A stretch of DNA of 64,000 bases from DATGUN01 sp035301285 (GCA_035301285.1 DATGUN010000007.1:222894-286893), one strand, 5' to 3'; positions 1 through 9,147 are shown, counted from the first letter of the stretch. Numbers and translations are program-made. Notes: generated from the sequence alone by a model not told the origin.

Positions 1-1461
1 CGTAACGACCGGTGTAAGTAAATGGGGTATCCCGTTATAGACGTTCAATTCAACTTTTTTAGGATCGATCATCATCATTTTCACTTCATGCGGTTTAGCC
101 CGCATTAATATCGTCGTGATAATCCCGTTGACACAAACACTTTTACCGCTTCCGGTCGCCCCGGCAATTAACAAGTGTGGCATTTTACTTAATTCTGTCA
201 CAACCGATTCCCCTGAAATATCACGCCCCAAAGCAACCAACAGTTTGGAAGACTTCTGCTTTAACGTGTTATCGAGCACTTCACGTAACGACACCATTGC
301 AATATCTTGGTTCGGCACTTCAATACCGACGGCCGATTTACCGGGAATCGGCGCTTCGATACGTATTTCCTTTGCGGCAAGTGCAAGTGCCAGATCATCA
401 TGAAGGTTGACGATTTTACTGACTTTCACCCCCGCCTCGGGATATACTTCATATTTTGTCACTGCCGGACCGACATGCACTTTCGTTACCCTGGCCTTCA
501 CACCAAAACTCGTGAACGTTTTTTCCAGCTTACGAACCGTTGCCTGGATTTGCGATTTCTCCTGCTGCTGTGAATTATGAGTCGGTTCCGACAACAGATC
601 CGGGGAGGGTAATTCATACTCGTAATTTTCCGCGGCTGTCAATGGCAAGGCACCATCGTCCTGAGCATCTTTTTCCTCCGGTTCTTTTTCATGTGCGGCA
701 TTTTCTTTTTTGACAACATCATCCGAATATGCAACATCCGTAAAATCTTGGATAAGTGGCTCGTCCTCCGAAGCAGCAGAAACGTCATAGGACTCCACTG
801 CCCCTCCGGTTTCCGGGTCATCTTCCACGACGTGCTTGGCCTCCCGTTTTTCACGGAACTTTGTTTTTATATGTGTGTAAAAAGCACGTAGTTTCTCAAA
901 CATGTTGGAGCAAAAATCACCAACCGAAAATTCCGTCAGAAAAATAAACCCGATGATAATCGAAAATATAGAAACGATTTTGGCTCCGACAGAAGAAAAT
1001 AAATAATAACAAAATGTAAACAAGATACCACCGATCAACCCGCCTCCTGTTCCAAAAGCGGATTGTCCATCCATATAATCAAAAAAGTTATCCCAAGTTG
1101 CTTTCAATATCGATGTATCACCTTCAAGCAACAATAGATGTTCAAACGTTTGTATATGTGTGAGCAAAAGCACACCAAGAAAAACAATATAAAAGCCAAT
1201 CATTTTTTTATGAGAAAAATCCGGATATCGTCGTTTAACAAGTAAAATGATTCCTGTCACCAATAGGAATAAAGAGGCTACGAAATACCAAATCCCCAAA
1301 AAGAACCGAAACATGTATTCCAAACCACCCGGGATAGCTCCATCACTGATGACACCAGCACCACTTCCAAGGATAGCTAAAAAGATATATAATAAGCCTA
1401 ATAATTCATATTTCACACGTTTTTTAAGTTGTTTTTTCTTTTTTTTCCTTTTTTGTGCCAC
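1..1461 (-). CDS. spoIIIE: SpoIIIE/FtsK-family DNA translocase, N-terminal part (cut by window edge)
   Basis: This is a membrane-anchored DNA pump of the FtsK/SpoIIIE family, which moves chromosome DNA through the division or sporulation septum. The first 487 codons are present; the C-terminal motor and gamma domain lie beyond position 1. A very basic N-terminus is followed by about four or five hydrophobic segments within residues 20-180, an acidic linker (about 190-280), and the start of the RecA-like motor. The Walker A motif GATGSGKS lies near residue 433 and is followed by [12 protein letters not shown], typical of the family. I chose the GTG at 1461 because it follows a GAGGGGTG ribosome binding site and gives the lysine-rich start [10 protein letters not shown]. 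It lies after tepA and ylzJ, as spoIIIE does in B. subtilis. The SpoIIIE rather than FtsK/SftA subtype is inferred from position and the spore-forming context. Confidence 0.93.
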   Translation of the reverse strand, partial: MAQKRKKKKKQLKKRVKYELLGLLYIFLAILGSGAGVISDGAIPGGLEYMFRFFLGIWYFVASLFLLVTGIILLVKRRYPDFSHKKMIGFYIVFLGVLLLTHIQTFEHLLLLEGDTSILKATWDNFFDYMDGQSAFGTGGGLIGGILFTFCYYLFSSVGAKIVSIFSIIIGFIFLTEFSVGDFCSNMFEKLRAFYTHIKTKFREKREAKHVVEDDPETGGAVESYDVSAASEDEPLIQDFTDVAYSDDVVKKENAAHEKEPEEKDAQDDGALPLTAAENYEYELPSPDLLSEPTHNSQQQEKSQIQATVRKLEKTFTSFGVKARVTKVHVGPAVTKYEVYPEAGVKVSKIVNLHDDLALALAAKEIRIEAPIPGKSAVGIEVPNQDIAMVSLREVLDNTLKQKSSKLLVALGRDISGESVVTELSKMPHLLIAGATGSGKSVCVNGIITTILMRAKPHEVKMMMIDPKKVELNVYNGIPHLLTPVVT

Positions 1462-1494
1462 TTCATTCACCCCTCATGACATACGACTTATCCA

Positions 1495-1524
1495 ACAGCA
1501 AACCCTTGCCATTATGACAAGGGT
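1495..1524 (-). terminator. Hairpin between ylzJ and spoIIIE, possible terminator
   Basis: A 7-bp inverted repeat (ACCCTTG at 1502-1508, CAAGGGT at 1518-1524) lies downstream of ylzJ on the minus strand. The following U content is low, so termination may be weak. Confidence 0.4.
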
Positions 1525-1581
1525 CACCATTTAATCCTATTGTATCATATATCAGATGGAAGGTCTTACTAGAAATTGAAT

Positions 1582-1785
1582 CTAAGTGAAATAATTTCCA
1601 GGGGTGTATCTGGTATCCATGAAATCATTCGGATCTGTCGATAATAGCTGCAATAATTCATATTGTCCATTGTCTTTTTCTTCCACATATAACGTTTTCC
1701 CTTTACATGTCACACATTGACGTTTAGCCATCTTTTGTTTATCTGTCGGATATATATCGTTCACATCCAAAGGTGTATATAACAT
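1582..1785 (-). CDS. ylzJ: YlzJ-like protein
   Basis: A 67-residue protein beginning [13 protein letters not shown], resembling the YlzJ family that follows tepA in Bacillus. It carries a small CVTCKG motif (two cysteines near residues 24-27) that could bind metal, although the family has no defined function I can name. Its ATG overlaps the tepA stop codon (TAATG), so translation is probably coupled to tepA. The assignment rests on position, size and the N-terminal LYTPLDxNDIYP pattern. No signal peptide or membrane segment is visible. Confidence 0.75.
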   Translation of the reverse strand: MLYTPLDVNDIYPTDKQKMAKRQCVTCKGKTLYVEEKDNGQYELLQLLSTDPNDFMDTRYTPGNYFT

Positions 1786-2510
1786 TATTGCATCACTCCT
1801 TGACTTTCACCTTTTGTATCAATCAATTCGTTCATTTTTTGCATCGCTTCTTTGATACCGCCTATGGCATTGATGAGACCATATTCGACTGCGCTTTCAC
1901 CAACCACATTCGTTCCAATATCTCTGGTCAGATTTCCTTTGGCAAACATAAGCTCCTTAAACTTTTCTTCTTTGATTCCAGAATGATTAACAACAAAGTT
2001 AATCACCCGCTCTTGCATTTTGTCCATATATTCAAAGGATTGTGGAACACCTATGACAAGTCCAGTCAAACGGATGGGATGTATGGTCATTGTTGCAGTC
2101 GGAACAATATAAGCAAAATCGGAAGCGACAGCTATTGGTACACCGATTGAGTGACCGCCTCCAAGAACGACAGAAACCGTTGGCTTGGACAAAGAAGCGA
2201 TCATTTCTGAAAGTGCGAGTCCCGCTTCGACATCTCCACCGATTGTGTTCAAAAGGATAATCAGCCCTTCTATCTTTGGGTTTTGCTCAATAGCAATCAA
2301 TTGGGGCAGAATATGTTCATACTTTGTTGTTTTGTTTTGTGCGGGCAATTGAACATGCCCCTCGATCTGTCCAATGATAGAAAGGACATGGATATTGGAT
2401 TCTGGTGCTTGTGGAAGATTTGTTTGCCCTAGCTGTTGAATTTTATTGACCAATTCATTATCAGCAGATTCATTCGTCTGTTCATCGTTATTCGGTGTTT
2501 CGTTCGCCAT
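1785..2510 (-). CDS. tepA: ClpP-like translocation-enhancing protease TepA
   Basis: A 241-residue protein of the ClpP/crotonase fold, TepA family, linked in B. subtilis to protein export and found in spore formers. The segment [11 protein letters not shown] contains the serine expected at the ClpP-type nucleophile position, and [13 protein letters not shown] lies where ClpP carries its catalytic-histidine region. The first 45 residues are polar and acidic ([12 protein letters not shown]) and probably disordered. I prefer the ATG at 2510, preceded by AAGGAG, over an upstream start that would add 21 unconserved residues. It is the first gene of a tepA-ylzJ pair. In B. subtilis rnjB lies between dapA and tepA; here only a terminator separates them. 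Confidence 0.92.
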   Translation of the reverse strand: MANETPNNDEQTNESADNELVNKIQQLGQTNLPQAPESNIHVLSIIGQIEGHVQLPAQNKTTKYEHILPQLIAIEQNPKIEGLIILLNTIGGDVEAGLALSEMIASLSKPTVSVVLGGGHSIGVPIAVASDFAYIVPTATMTIHPIRLTGLVIGVPQSFEYMDKMQERVINFVVNHSGIKEEKFKELMFAKGNLTRDIGTNVVGESAVEYGLINAIGGIKEAMQKMNELIDTKGESQGVMQ

Positions 2511-2583
2511 TATATTAGCACTCCTTCTCATATTGATTCTGACCTTAGTATGAGCGAGGCAGGCTGAATACATGCATGAATAT

Positions 2584-2615
2584 TAAAAGGAAAAGCCACC
2601 TTTATCAAGGCGGCT
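2584..2615 (-). terminator. Intrinsic terminator after dapA
   Basis: A 9-bp stem (AGCCACCTT at 2594-2602, AAGGCGGCT at 2607-2615, one G-U pair on the RNA) is followed on the minus strand by a U-rich tract (2584-2594). It closes the dpaA-dpaB-asd-dapG-dapA operon. Confidence 0.85.
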
Positions 2616-2621
2616 CCAAAT

Positions 2622-3500
2622 TTACTTTCTATTTATATTTTTGAGTACTTCATGCAACGATTTTCGTTCGGTGTCATTTAGTGGTATGAGCGGTAATCTC
2701 ACTCCTCCAACAGATACACCTTTGTATTCAAGCGCTTCTTTAACAGGGGTCGGTGATGGGGCGGAGAATAATACATCCATGACAGGCAATAATGTCCTGT
2801 GGATTGAGGCGGCCTTTTTGATATTCCCTGATACATATGCTTTTACCATTTCCTGCATTTCTTTTCCAATGACATGGGATGCGACCGACACGATTCCATG
2901 ACCACCGATGGAAAGCATTGGAAGTGTCAAACTGTCTTCTCCGCTGTATACACTGAAATCATCATCCGTTTTTTCAATGATTTTGGCTGCTTGTTCCAAG
3001 TCACCACTTGCTTCTTTTACCGAAACGATGTTTTTAATATTACTGAGTTCAATAATGGTATCGGCGTCCATTTTCACGACCGATCTTCCAGGTATATTAT
3101 AGAGCATGATAGGAAGATCGACAGTAGCGGCAATCTGTTTGAAGTGCTCGTATAAACCTTGCTGGCTCGGCTTGTTATAATATGGAACAACAAGCATGAT
3201 ACCATCAACACCGCTATTCTCCGCTTCCTTTGTCAATGCGATTGACTCGCTCGTATTATTGCTGCCGGTACCTGCAATAACGGGAACACGTTTATCCACC
3301 ACACGAACGACATGATTGAACAATTTCACTTTTTCTTCTGTTGACATTGTGGGTGATTCACCTGTTGTTCCTGTTATGACCAACCCTTCCGTTCCATTTT
3401 CGAGAAGGTACTCAATCAATGCTGTTGTTTTGTCGTAGTCTACTTCTTTCGCTTCATTAAATGGCGTGACCATTGCAGTCAAAACATGACCAAAATCCAT
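2622..3500 (-). CDS. dapA: 4-hydroxy-tetrahydrodipicolinate synthase
   Basis: DapA condenses pyruvate with aspartate semialdehyde to make hydroxy-tetrahydrodipicolinate, the branch point to lysine, diaminopimelate for peptidoglycan, and dipicolinate for spores. The 292-residue TIM-barrel protein shows TAMVTPFNE near the N-terminus, the GTTGESPT pyruvate-binding motif, and the Schiff-base lysine in VSVKEASGD. The start at 3500 (MDFGHVLTAM) follows an AAGGTGG site; an upstream ATG would run through that site. It is the last gene of the spore dipicolinate operon and is directly followed by a strong terminator, so supply of its product is tied to dpaA/dpaB. Confidence 0.97.
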   Translation of the reverse strand: MDFGHVLTAMVTPFNEAKEVDYDKTTALIEYLLENGTEGLVITGTTGESPTMSTEEKVKLFNHVVRVVDKRVPVIAGTGSNNTSESIALTKEAENSGVDGIMLVVPYYNKPSQQGLYEHFKQIAATVDLPIMLYNIPGRSVVKMDADTIIELSNIKNIVSVKEASGDLEQAAKIIEKTDDDFSVYSGEDSLTLPMLSIGGHGIVSVASHVIGKEMQEMVKAYVSGNIKKAASIHRTLLPVMDVLFSAPSPTPVKEALEYKGVSVGGVRLPLIPLNDTERKSLHEVLKNINRK

Positions 3501-3531
3501 CTTAATGCCACCTTTCATTCATATCTTGCCT

Positions 3532-4749
3532 TTAATCGTCGTCAAGACCAAATACGTGATGCAATGCATTTACAGCAACTTTCAAATCTTTACCATGGAT
3601 TAATACCCATATGGTTGTATGGCTGTCGGCCGATTGTAAAATTTGTACGCCGACATCTGTTAAGGCTCCGACTATTTTGGAGGCGACGCCAGGTACGCCG
3701 GTCATCCCTGCCCCCACTGCCGAAACCTTGGCACAGTTCATCGTTATTTCCGGTTCATATTCCAGTGATTCCAAAATTTGAACAGCTTTATCTTTCAATG
3801 TATTAGGAATGGTGTAAACAACCTTTGTCGGTGATATGTTGATAAAGTCAACAGATATTCCCGCCTCCGCCATCGCTTTGAAAACATGTGATTGATGTCG
3901 ATATGCTTCTTCTTTCATTTCGACCTGGATCTGTGTAATATCGGACATGTGAGCAATGCCTGTCATCAGTTGATCAGGTCCATCCATTCCAATCTCCGCT
4001 ACCCTCGAGGCTGTTACAAGTGTACCTCTGGCCATGGAATACGTCGAACGCACTCTCATGGGAATTTTGGCTTGCATGGCAATCTCAACCGCACGAGGGT
4101 GGACAACTTTGGCTCCTTGATATGCCAGATTGCATATTTCTGTGTACGTCACAATATCGAGCGGACGTGCTTTATCAACAACACGTGGATCCGCCGTCAT
4201 AATACCACTGACATCGGTGAAAATTTCGATTCGCTCAGCTTGAAGGGATGCACCAATTGCAGCCGCGGTCGTATCACTCCCACCGCGACCGATTGTCGTT
4301 ATCTCACCGTGCTCTGTTTGCCCTTGGAATCCGGCGACTACAAGTACATCGTTAACTTCCAGTTCACTCTTCATTCTCTCCGGATGGACATGTTTGATTT
4401 TTGCCTTGGTATAATCATCATTGGTAATAAACCCCGCTTGTGCCCCAGTCAAGGTCATTGCCGAAATATGATGCTTCTTCAGGTCATTCGTCAGTAATAC
4501 AGATGAGATTGTTTCCCCACATGACATCAATAAATCCAACTCGCGATTGGAATTATAATTAGCGGGATAGCCAACCAGATCCAACAATGTATCGGTCGCA
4601 TATGGATCTGGCTTCCTCCCGAGTGCTGAAACAACCACAACCAGTTTATAGCCTGAACTGATGGCATCTTTGATATGATTGATGACATGATGACGGTTTT
4701 CCTCTGTTTGAACGGAAGTTCCGCCAAATTTTTGTACTAATATTTCCAT
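3532..4749 (-). CDS. dapG: Aspartate kinase I (diaminopimelate-sensitive type)
   Basis: This 405-residue aspartokinase phosphorylates aspartate, the first step to aspartate semialdehyde. The N-terminal kinase motif VQKFGGTS is at residues 5-12, a TIGRGGSDTTA nucleotide-binding segment lies in mid-protein, and two ACT domains occupy roughly residues 260-400. Its position between asd and dapA in a dipicolinate operon matches DapG rather than the lysine- or threonine-sensitive isozymes. The ATG at 4749 has a GAGGTG ribosome site. Allosteric control by diaminopimelate is known for DapG of B. subtilis; the effector specificity here is inferred from synteny. Confidence 0.96.
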   Translation of the reverse strand: MEILVQKFGGTSVQTEENRHHVINHIKDAISSGYKLVVVVSALGRKPDPYATDTLLDLVGYPANYNSNRELDLLMSCGETISSVLLTNDLKKHHISAMTLTGAQAGFITNDDYTKAKIKHVHPERMKSELEVNDVLVVAGFQGQTEHGEITTIGRGGSDTTAAAIGASLQAERIEIFTDVSGIMTADPRVVDKARPLDIVTYTEICNLAYQGAKVVHPRAVEIAMQAKIPMRVRSTYSMARGTLVTASRVAEIGMDGPDQLMTGIAHMSDITQIQVEMKEEAYRHQSHVFKAMAEAGISVDFINISPTKVVYTIPNTLKDKAVQILESLEYEPEITMNCAKVSAVGAGMTGVPGVASKIVGALTDVGVQILQSADSHTTIWVLIHGKDLKVAVNALHHVFGLDDD

Positions 4750-4813
4750 GACTACACCTCTACCTCATAACCATTGATACATGATTTAAATTTTATTCAT
4801 AACAATGAAACGT

Positions 4814-5869
4814 TCAGCGGGGTGACTTTGAATGTGTATTCCCGATTATTTTCTCTGCAATTTGGACGGTATTCAGTGCAGCACCTTTCAATAAATTATC
4901 GGAAACAACCCATAAATGGAAGCCTTTATCATGATCCAGATCTTTTCGGATACGTCCAACAAATACATCATGTTTACCTTCAGCGCTTAGCGGTGTTGGA
5001 TATAACTGATGATTGGGATCATCTTCCACGACAACCCCCTCCGCATTTTGTAGGAGTCGCCGTAAGTCGGAAACACCTACACCTTCTTTATCGATTTCCA
5101 CGTAGATGCTTTCAGCGTGTGATCGAAAGAATGGCAGGCGTACACAAGTTGCCGAAATTTCCAAATCAGGCATATGCAGAATTTTTTTCGTTTCATTCAC
5201 CATTTTCATTTCTTCAAATGTATATCCATTGCTTGTAAATACATCGATTTGCGGCAATGCATTAAAAGCAATCGGATAATGCTCATCAGCATTTTTGACC
5301 GGAAGTATGGAACGCGTCATTTCCTCGTCATCTATATACTGCTTTGTCTGTTCCGCCAGTTCTTCGGATGCATGTAATCCTGCACCGGAAACAGCCTGAT
5401 ACGTTGAAACGATGACCCTGTTCAATCCTAAATGCTCTTTGATCGGATTCAAAGCTGCTACCATTTGGATGGTTGAACAATTAGGGTTGGCAATAATGCC
5501 CTGATGTTTTTGTGCATCTACTTGATTCACTTCGGGAACGATGAGCGGTACATTTTCATCCATCCTGAAGGCACTTGTATTATCAATGACAAGCGTCCCC
5601 CTTTTGACCGCTTCATGGGCTAATTGCTTGGAAATTGTGCCGCCCGCAGAAAACAAAGCAATATCGATGTTTTCAAATCTTTCTGCCGTTGCCTCTTCAA
5701 TCGTTATTTCGCTGTTGCGAAACATGACCTTTTTACCCTCAGACCGGGCAGATGCAAGCAGTGTCAAAGACTCCATCGGAATGGATGAAGACTCCAAAAG
5801 GTGGATGATTTTTTGGCCGACAGCACCTGTCGCACCGACTACAGCTATATGATATGATTGTTTATCCAT
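4814..5869 (-). CDS. asd: Aspartate-semialdehyde dehydrogenase
   Basis: Asd reduces aspartyl phosphate to aspartate semialdehyde with NADPH. The 351-residue protein has the N-terminal nucleotide-binding motif VVGATGAVGQ, the active-site cysteine in NPNCSTIQM and a second conserved block RLPFFRSHAE. The ATG at 5869 (MDKQSYHIAV) is used because AAAAGGAG precedes it, though the spacing is long; a GTG one codon upstream is an alternative. It lies between dpaB and dapG with gaps of 47 and 64 bp, consistent with one operon transcript that supplies semialdehyde to DapA. Confidence 0.96.
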   Translation of the reverse strand: MDKQSYHIAVVGATGAVGQKIIHLLESSSIPMESLTLLASARSEGKKVMFRNSEITIEEATAERFENIDIALFSAGGTISKQLAHEAVKRGTLVIDNTSAFRMDENVPLIVPEVNQVDAQKHQGIIANPNCSTIQMVAALNPIKEHLGLNRVIVSTYQAVSGAGLHASEELAEQTKQYIDDEEMTRSILPVKNADEHYPIAFNALPQIDVFTSNGYTFEEMKMVNETKKILHMPDLEISATCVRLPFFRSHAESIYVEIDKEGVGVSDLRRLLQNAEGVVVEDDPNHQLYPTPLSAEGKHDVFVGRIRKDLDHDKGFHLWVVSDNLLKGAALNTVQIAEKIIGNTHSKSPR

Positions 5870-5916
5870 CACTCTATATGACTCCTTTTCCTGAAATCCC
5901 ATTTGATTATGCGACT

Positions 5917-6522
5917 CTATTTTACCATATTATCTGTCATATAAGGAACAATAACAGGTTGGAGTTGTTTATATTCCAATGCCGATGACACTGTTTCTGG
6001 CAAGAGATGCATTTTGGATACGAGTGAGTTTGGTTTTGCGTAAGGCTGGTCTTGGCCATACGGAATGAAATATATAAATTTCGTTGCCATCAATGTCATT
6101 AAATTGACACCATTCAAACCAAGTGCGTCATTTGTAGATATACCAAGTACAACAGGATTCTGATTTCGGAGTGTCGCTTTTGCAGCCATCAAAACCGGTG
6201 AATCGGTTATACCATTTGCAAACCGGCTCATCGAATTTCCAGTCAACGGGGCGATAACCATACAATCCAGAGGGTATGACGGTCCGAGTGGTTCCGCTTC
6301 AGGCATTGTCGTAATCACTTCTTTTCCGGTAATGGACTCAATCTTATCAATATGATCTTTTGCCTTCCCGAATTTTGTATCCGTTGTTCGCACTGAATAG
6401 GTGACGATTGGAACAACCTCCGCTTTCAATTCCATTAAACGTTCAATCTGTGGAAACACTTCCTCATAAGTGCAATGTGAAGCGGTTATACCAAATCCAA
6501 TCCGTTTTCCTTCTAAAAGCAT
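5917..6522 (-). CDS. dpaB: Dipicolinate synthase subunit B
   Basis: DpaB (SpoVFB) is the flavoprotein-like subunit of dipicolinate synthase, which makes the dipicolinic acid stored with calcium in spores. The 201-residue sequence is of the flavoprotein/phosphopantothenoylcysteine decarboxylase fold: KRIGFGITASHCTYEEVFP at the start, CMVIAPLTGNSMSRFANGI in the middle, and a SPVLMAAKATLR segment. I use the ATG at 6522, eight bases after AAAGGGG; upstream in-frame ATGs have no ribosome site. It follows dpaA by 37 bp and would share its sigma-K promoter. Confidence 0.95.
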   Translation of the reverse strand: MLLEGKRIGFGITASHCTYEEVFPQIERLMELKAEVVPIVTYSVRTTDTKFGKAKDHIDKIESITGKEVITTMPEAEPLGPSYPLDCMVIAPLTGNSMSRFANGITDSPVLMAAKATLRNQNPVVLGISTNDALGLNGVNLMTLMATKFIYFIPYGQDQPYAKPNSLVSKMHLLPETVSSALEYKQLQPVIVPYMTDNMVK

Positions 6523-6559
6523 CCTCATTTCCCCTTTCTGATTTAACGATACAATCGAT

Positions 6560-7447
6560 TTATTCCAGTTCATACGAATGTTCATTCAAAAACTTTTTGA
6601 TGACATCAGCTAAAATTTTCCCCGATGTCTTCGGTGCCACGACACCCGGAAGACTTCGAGCCAGGATGGCTTTTATTCCACGCTGTTTAGCATACTTAAA
6701 GTCAGTCCCGCCTGGTTTGGAAGCTAAATCGATGATCAACCCGTGCGAAGGGAGGTGTTGTATGGCTTCCTTGTTTATAACTGGGGCTGGCACAGTGTTA
6801 ATCAATAAGTCACATGTATGTGTGTAAGCATGAAGTTTATCAAGTGGAATGGCTTTTAACCCCATCTCTGTTATGCGGGCTAAGTCACTGCTATCTTTGG
6901 CGCTGACCGATACGTGTGCACCAAAGGCAGAAAATTTATTGCTGACGGTGTTGCCGACCCGACCAAAACCAACCACAAGAATTCTTGATGAATGTATCGT
7001 ATAATCGGTCTGTTCAATCGCCATCATAATGGTCCCTTCTGCAGTCGGTATGGAATTGTATATAGCGACATCATCCCTGTCGAGCAATGGGACAAGTGTG
7101 ACATTGGCATCCTTTGTAGCGACTGTCAAAAATGCATTCGCTATTCCGGTAAATACAAGAGCTGATGATTTTAACCTCGTAAACCACTCTTTATTTAATT
7201 GGATTTTCTGATCGGAAAATACCGTTTCAACATAGCCCTCTTGATCCACACCTGTAATCGGCAAAATTACGGCATCCAATTTTTCGCATTCAAGCTCGCT
7301 TAGTTCAATTTGCTTTGATCCGGTATAGCCTTGCTCCAACTTATCAAACCCTACCAGAAAGACAGTGGCATCAGGTATTAACTGTAATTGACGTATTAAC
7401 TCCAAGTAACGGCCATCACCACCGATTACCGCAATAAAACGTTCCAT
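6560..7447 (-). CDS. dpaA: Dipicolinate synthase subunit A
   Basis: DpaA (SpoVFA) is the dehydrogenase subunit that, with DpaB, oxidises the DapA product to dipicolinate in the mother cell. The 295-residue protein has an N-terminal regulatory-type domain (MERFIAVIGGDGRYLELIRQ) and a C-terminal NAD(P)-binding Rossmann domain (RILVVGFGRVGNTV), then LLINTVPAPVINK. The ATG at 7447 is preceded by AGGAGTG. It leads the operon dpaA-dpaB-asd-dapG-dapA, so precursor synthesis and use are co-transcribed. Sigma-K control is strongly suggested by the promoter at 7496-7522. Confidence 0.95.
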   Translation of the reverse strand: MERFIAVIGGDGRYLELIRQLQLIPDATVFLVGFDKLEQGYTGSKQIELSELECEKLDAVILPITGVDQEGYVETVFSDQKIQLNKEWFTRLKSSALVFTGIANAFLTVATKDANVTLVPLLDRDDVAIYNSIPTAEGTIMMAIEQTDYTIHSSRILVVGFGRVGNTVSNKFSAFGAHVSVSAKDSSDLARITEMGLKAIPLDKLHAYTHTCDLLINTVPAPVINKEAIQHLPSHGLIIDLASKPGGTDFKYAKQRGIKAILARSLPGVVAPKTSGKILADVIKKFLNEHSYELE

Positions 7448-7495
7448 GACGTATAAACACTCCTATTCGCAGGTACATTCTTTTACTTTTCTTTA

Positions 7496-7522
7496 TAGCT
7501 TATGTGCTTCTGGCTCATTAGT
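7496..7522 (-). promoter_or_regulatory. Sigma-K-type promoter of dpaA operon
   Basis: On the minus strand an AC dinucleotide (7521-7522) is followed after exactly 16 bases by CATAAGCTA (7496-7504), which fits the known sigma-K form mACm-N16-CATAnnnTA. It lies about 50 bp upstream of dpaA, whose B. subtilis counterpart is transcribed by sigma-K. Confidence 0.75.
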
Positions 7523-7576
7523 GATTACAATGTCATAAAATTCAAAAGGAACAGGCCGAACAGATGTCTTTTTTTG

Positions 7577-7637
7577 ACATAAAAAATGAACATCACTTTT
7601 CAAGGTGGGAAAACACGTCTTGAAAAGTGATGTTCAT
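7577..7637 (-). terminator. Long perfect hairpin terminator after ymxH
   Basis: A perfect 19-bp inverted repeat (7586-7604 and 7619-7637, loop 14 bases) lies downstream of ymxH. On the minus strand it runs into a six-base U tract (7581-7586). It isolates ymxH from the dpaA operon. The stem is unusually long for a terminator. Confidence 0.85.
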
Positions 7638-7688
7638 CTTGGGGGATCAATACTGCTCAATCTGTTTATCAAAAATCAAATCATCCCA

Positions 7689-7919
7689 TCATTCCTCGAC
7701 CATAATCATGTCATCACCGATTTTTTTGATTGAATGCCAGCGGATTTTGATTTCTTCGCCCTCTTTTTTCAGACCAAACCATTTGTAGTTGGGCAAAATG
7801 AACGATTCGATTTTTCCGGTATTCAAATCAATATCCAAATCTGTCTGCCCTAATATTCCGAGCCTTGCCCCGTGGACAATATCAACGATTTCTTTTCCGC
7901 TTATATCACGATAGCGCAT
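7689..7919 (-). CDS. ymxH: YlmC/YmxH family PRC-barrel sporulation protein
   Basis: A 76-residue protein beginning MRYRDISGKEIVDIVHGARLG, with the short PRC-barrel fold of the YlmC/YmxH family. Members are common in spore formers; their molecular role is not settled. A strong AAGGAGGG ribosome site precedes the ATG. It lies between ylxY and dpaA as in B. subtilis, but mlpA (a zinc peptidase gene expected just upstream) is absent: only 151 bp separate ymxH from ylxY. Confidence 0.88.
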   Translation of the reverse strand: MRYRDISGKEIVDIVHGARLGILGQTDLDIDLNTGKIESFILPNYKWFGLKKEGEEIKIRWHSIKKIGDDMIMVEE

Positions 7920-8070
7920 ACCATTCCCTCCTTGTATTAATCATTATATGGTATGTTGATTGACATATGTCATGTACTTATAGACGGGATTTCAGACATT
8001 TTTGTTGCTTGATTGAAAAAGGCATATGTTAAATGCATATTCCAGTTTATATGGGTTCATTTTAAATAAA

Positions 8071-9039
8071 CTATCTAATAGACTCTCGCTCGGGACTCAG
8101 TAACCTTTCAACCGATCCAAATTGATACCCCTCTTCTTCAATCTGTTCTATCAATGTTTCTAATCCATCTTCAATAACAGGTGTGGGATGCATTAAAATA
8201 GTGGCACCAGGATGGATGTTTTTCATGACTTGATTGATCATGACGGATGTAGATGGATGCTTCCAATCTATCGTATCAACTGTCCATAAAACGGTCTCCA
8301 TGTCCATCGAATCAACTATTTCGATAACCTCTTGATCATAACTGCCACTGGGAGGGGCGAACCATTTAGGTGTATGCCCTGTTATCGCATGGATAATATC
8401 ATTTGTTTGTTTGATTTGTTTGTTGTTTTCTTGCTTATTCAACTGTTTCATATTCGGGTGATTATAGCCGTGACTTCCTATGATATGATCCTCATCATCA
8501 ATCATTTTGACAAGATCCACATGTTCTTTAGCCCATTTCCCATCCAAAAAAAAGGTTGCTTTTATATGATGTTTTTTTAATACTTGTAAAATAGCAGGAA
8601 TATGTTCCGTTCCCCAAGAAACATTGATCAAAAAAGAAACCATGTTTTTTTCGGGGTGTCCTCGGTAGATAGGAGCTGCCGGTAAGTCATCGATATTGAC
8701 ATCAGGTGGTGTTTGTTCATAAACCAGTAAAGATGGGTCATATTTATCCTCTTTTTTCATTTTTCGAAAAGAATCCTCAATATTGATCGAAATGCCATTA
8801 CGCCCGGGTGTTTTTTTCCACACCCTGTCAACCCATGCATCTTCAGGAGGCTCAGTCAATTTTTCGTTTGCTATTGTAATTTTTTTATAAAGTGGGTCCT
8901 TTTTATCTGGTATTTCTTTTAGAACAGTTGAGACATGTCTCACGTCATTGATCATAAAAGGATTATATTGATTTTGAAATGAAATGAATATGAGAATGAC
9001 AAAAACGGAAATATGGACAAGTGGCCGATAATTCTTCAC
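8071..9039 (-). CDS. ylxY: YlxY-type polysaccharide deacetylase-like protein
   Basis: A 322-residue membrane-anchored protein with one N-terminal hydrophobic segment (about residues 6-22) and a C-terminal NodB-homology domain. Motif SHGYNHPNM carries the metal-binding histidine pair of the family, FAPPSGSYD matches motif 3, and ATILMHPT the last motif. The first motif, which carries paired aspartates in active deacetylases, reads NVSWGTE, so the catalytic base is missing, as I recall for other YlxY proteins; activity is doubtful. I chose the GTG at 9039, seven bases after GGGAGGG, because it puts the hydrophobic segment at the extreme N-terminus. It follows pnp, as in B. subtilis. Confidence 0.88.
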   Translation of the reverse strand: MKNYRPLVHISVFVILIFISFQNQYNPFMINDVRHVSTVLKEIPDKKDPLYKKITIANEKLTEPPEDAWVDRVWKKTPGRNGISINIEDSFRKMKKEDKYDPSLLVYEQTPPDVNIDDLPAAPIYRGHPEKNMVSFLINVSWGTEHIPAILQVLKKHHIKATFFLDGKWAKEHVDLVKMIDDEDHIIGSHGYNHPNMKQLNKQENNKQIKQTNDIIHAITGHTPKWFAPPSGSYDQEVIEIVDSMDMETVLWTVDTIDWKHPSTSVMINQVMKNIHPGATILMHPTPVIEDGLETLIEQIEEEGYQFGSVERLLSPERESIR

Positions 9040-9147
9040 ATGTGATCCCTCCCTTGTTTTTAAGCATATGAAAAACAAGGACAAGATATGTTCCACACCG
9101 AGAATGATCGTGTCATCATCCCTAATGATGACTGTGGTTATTTTTGA

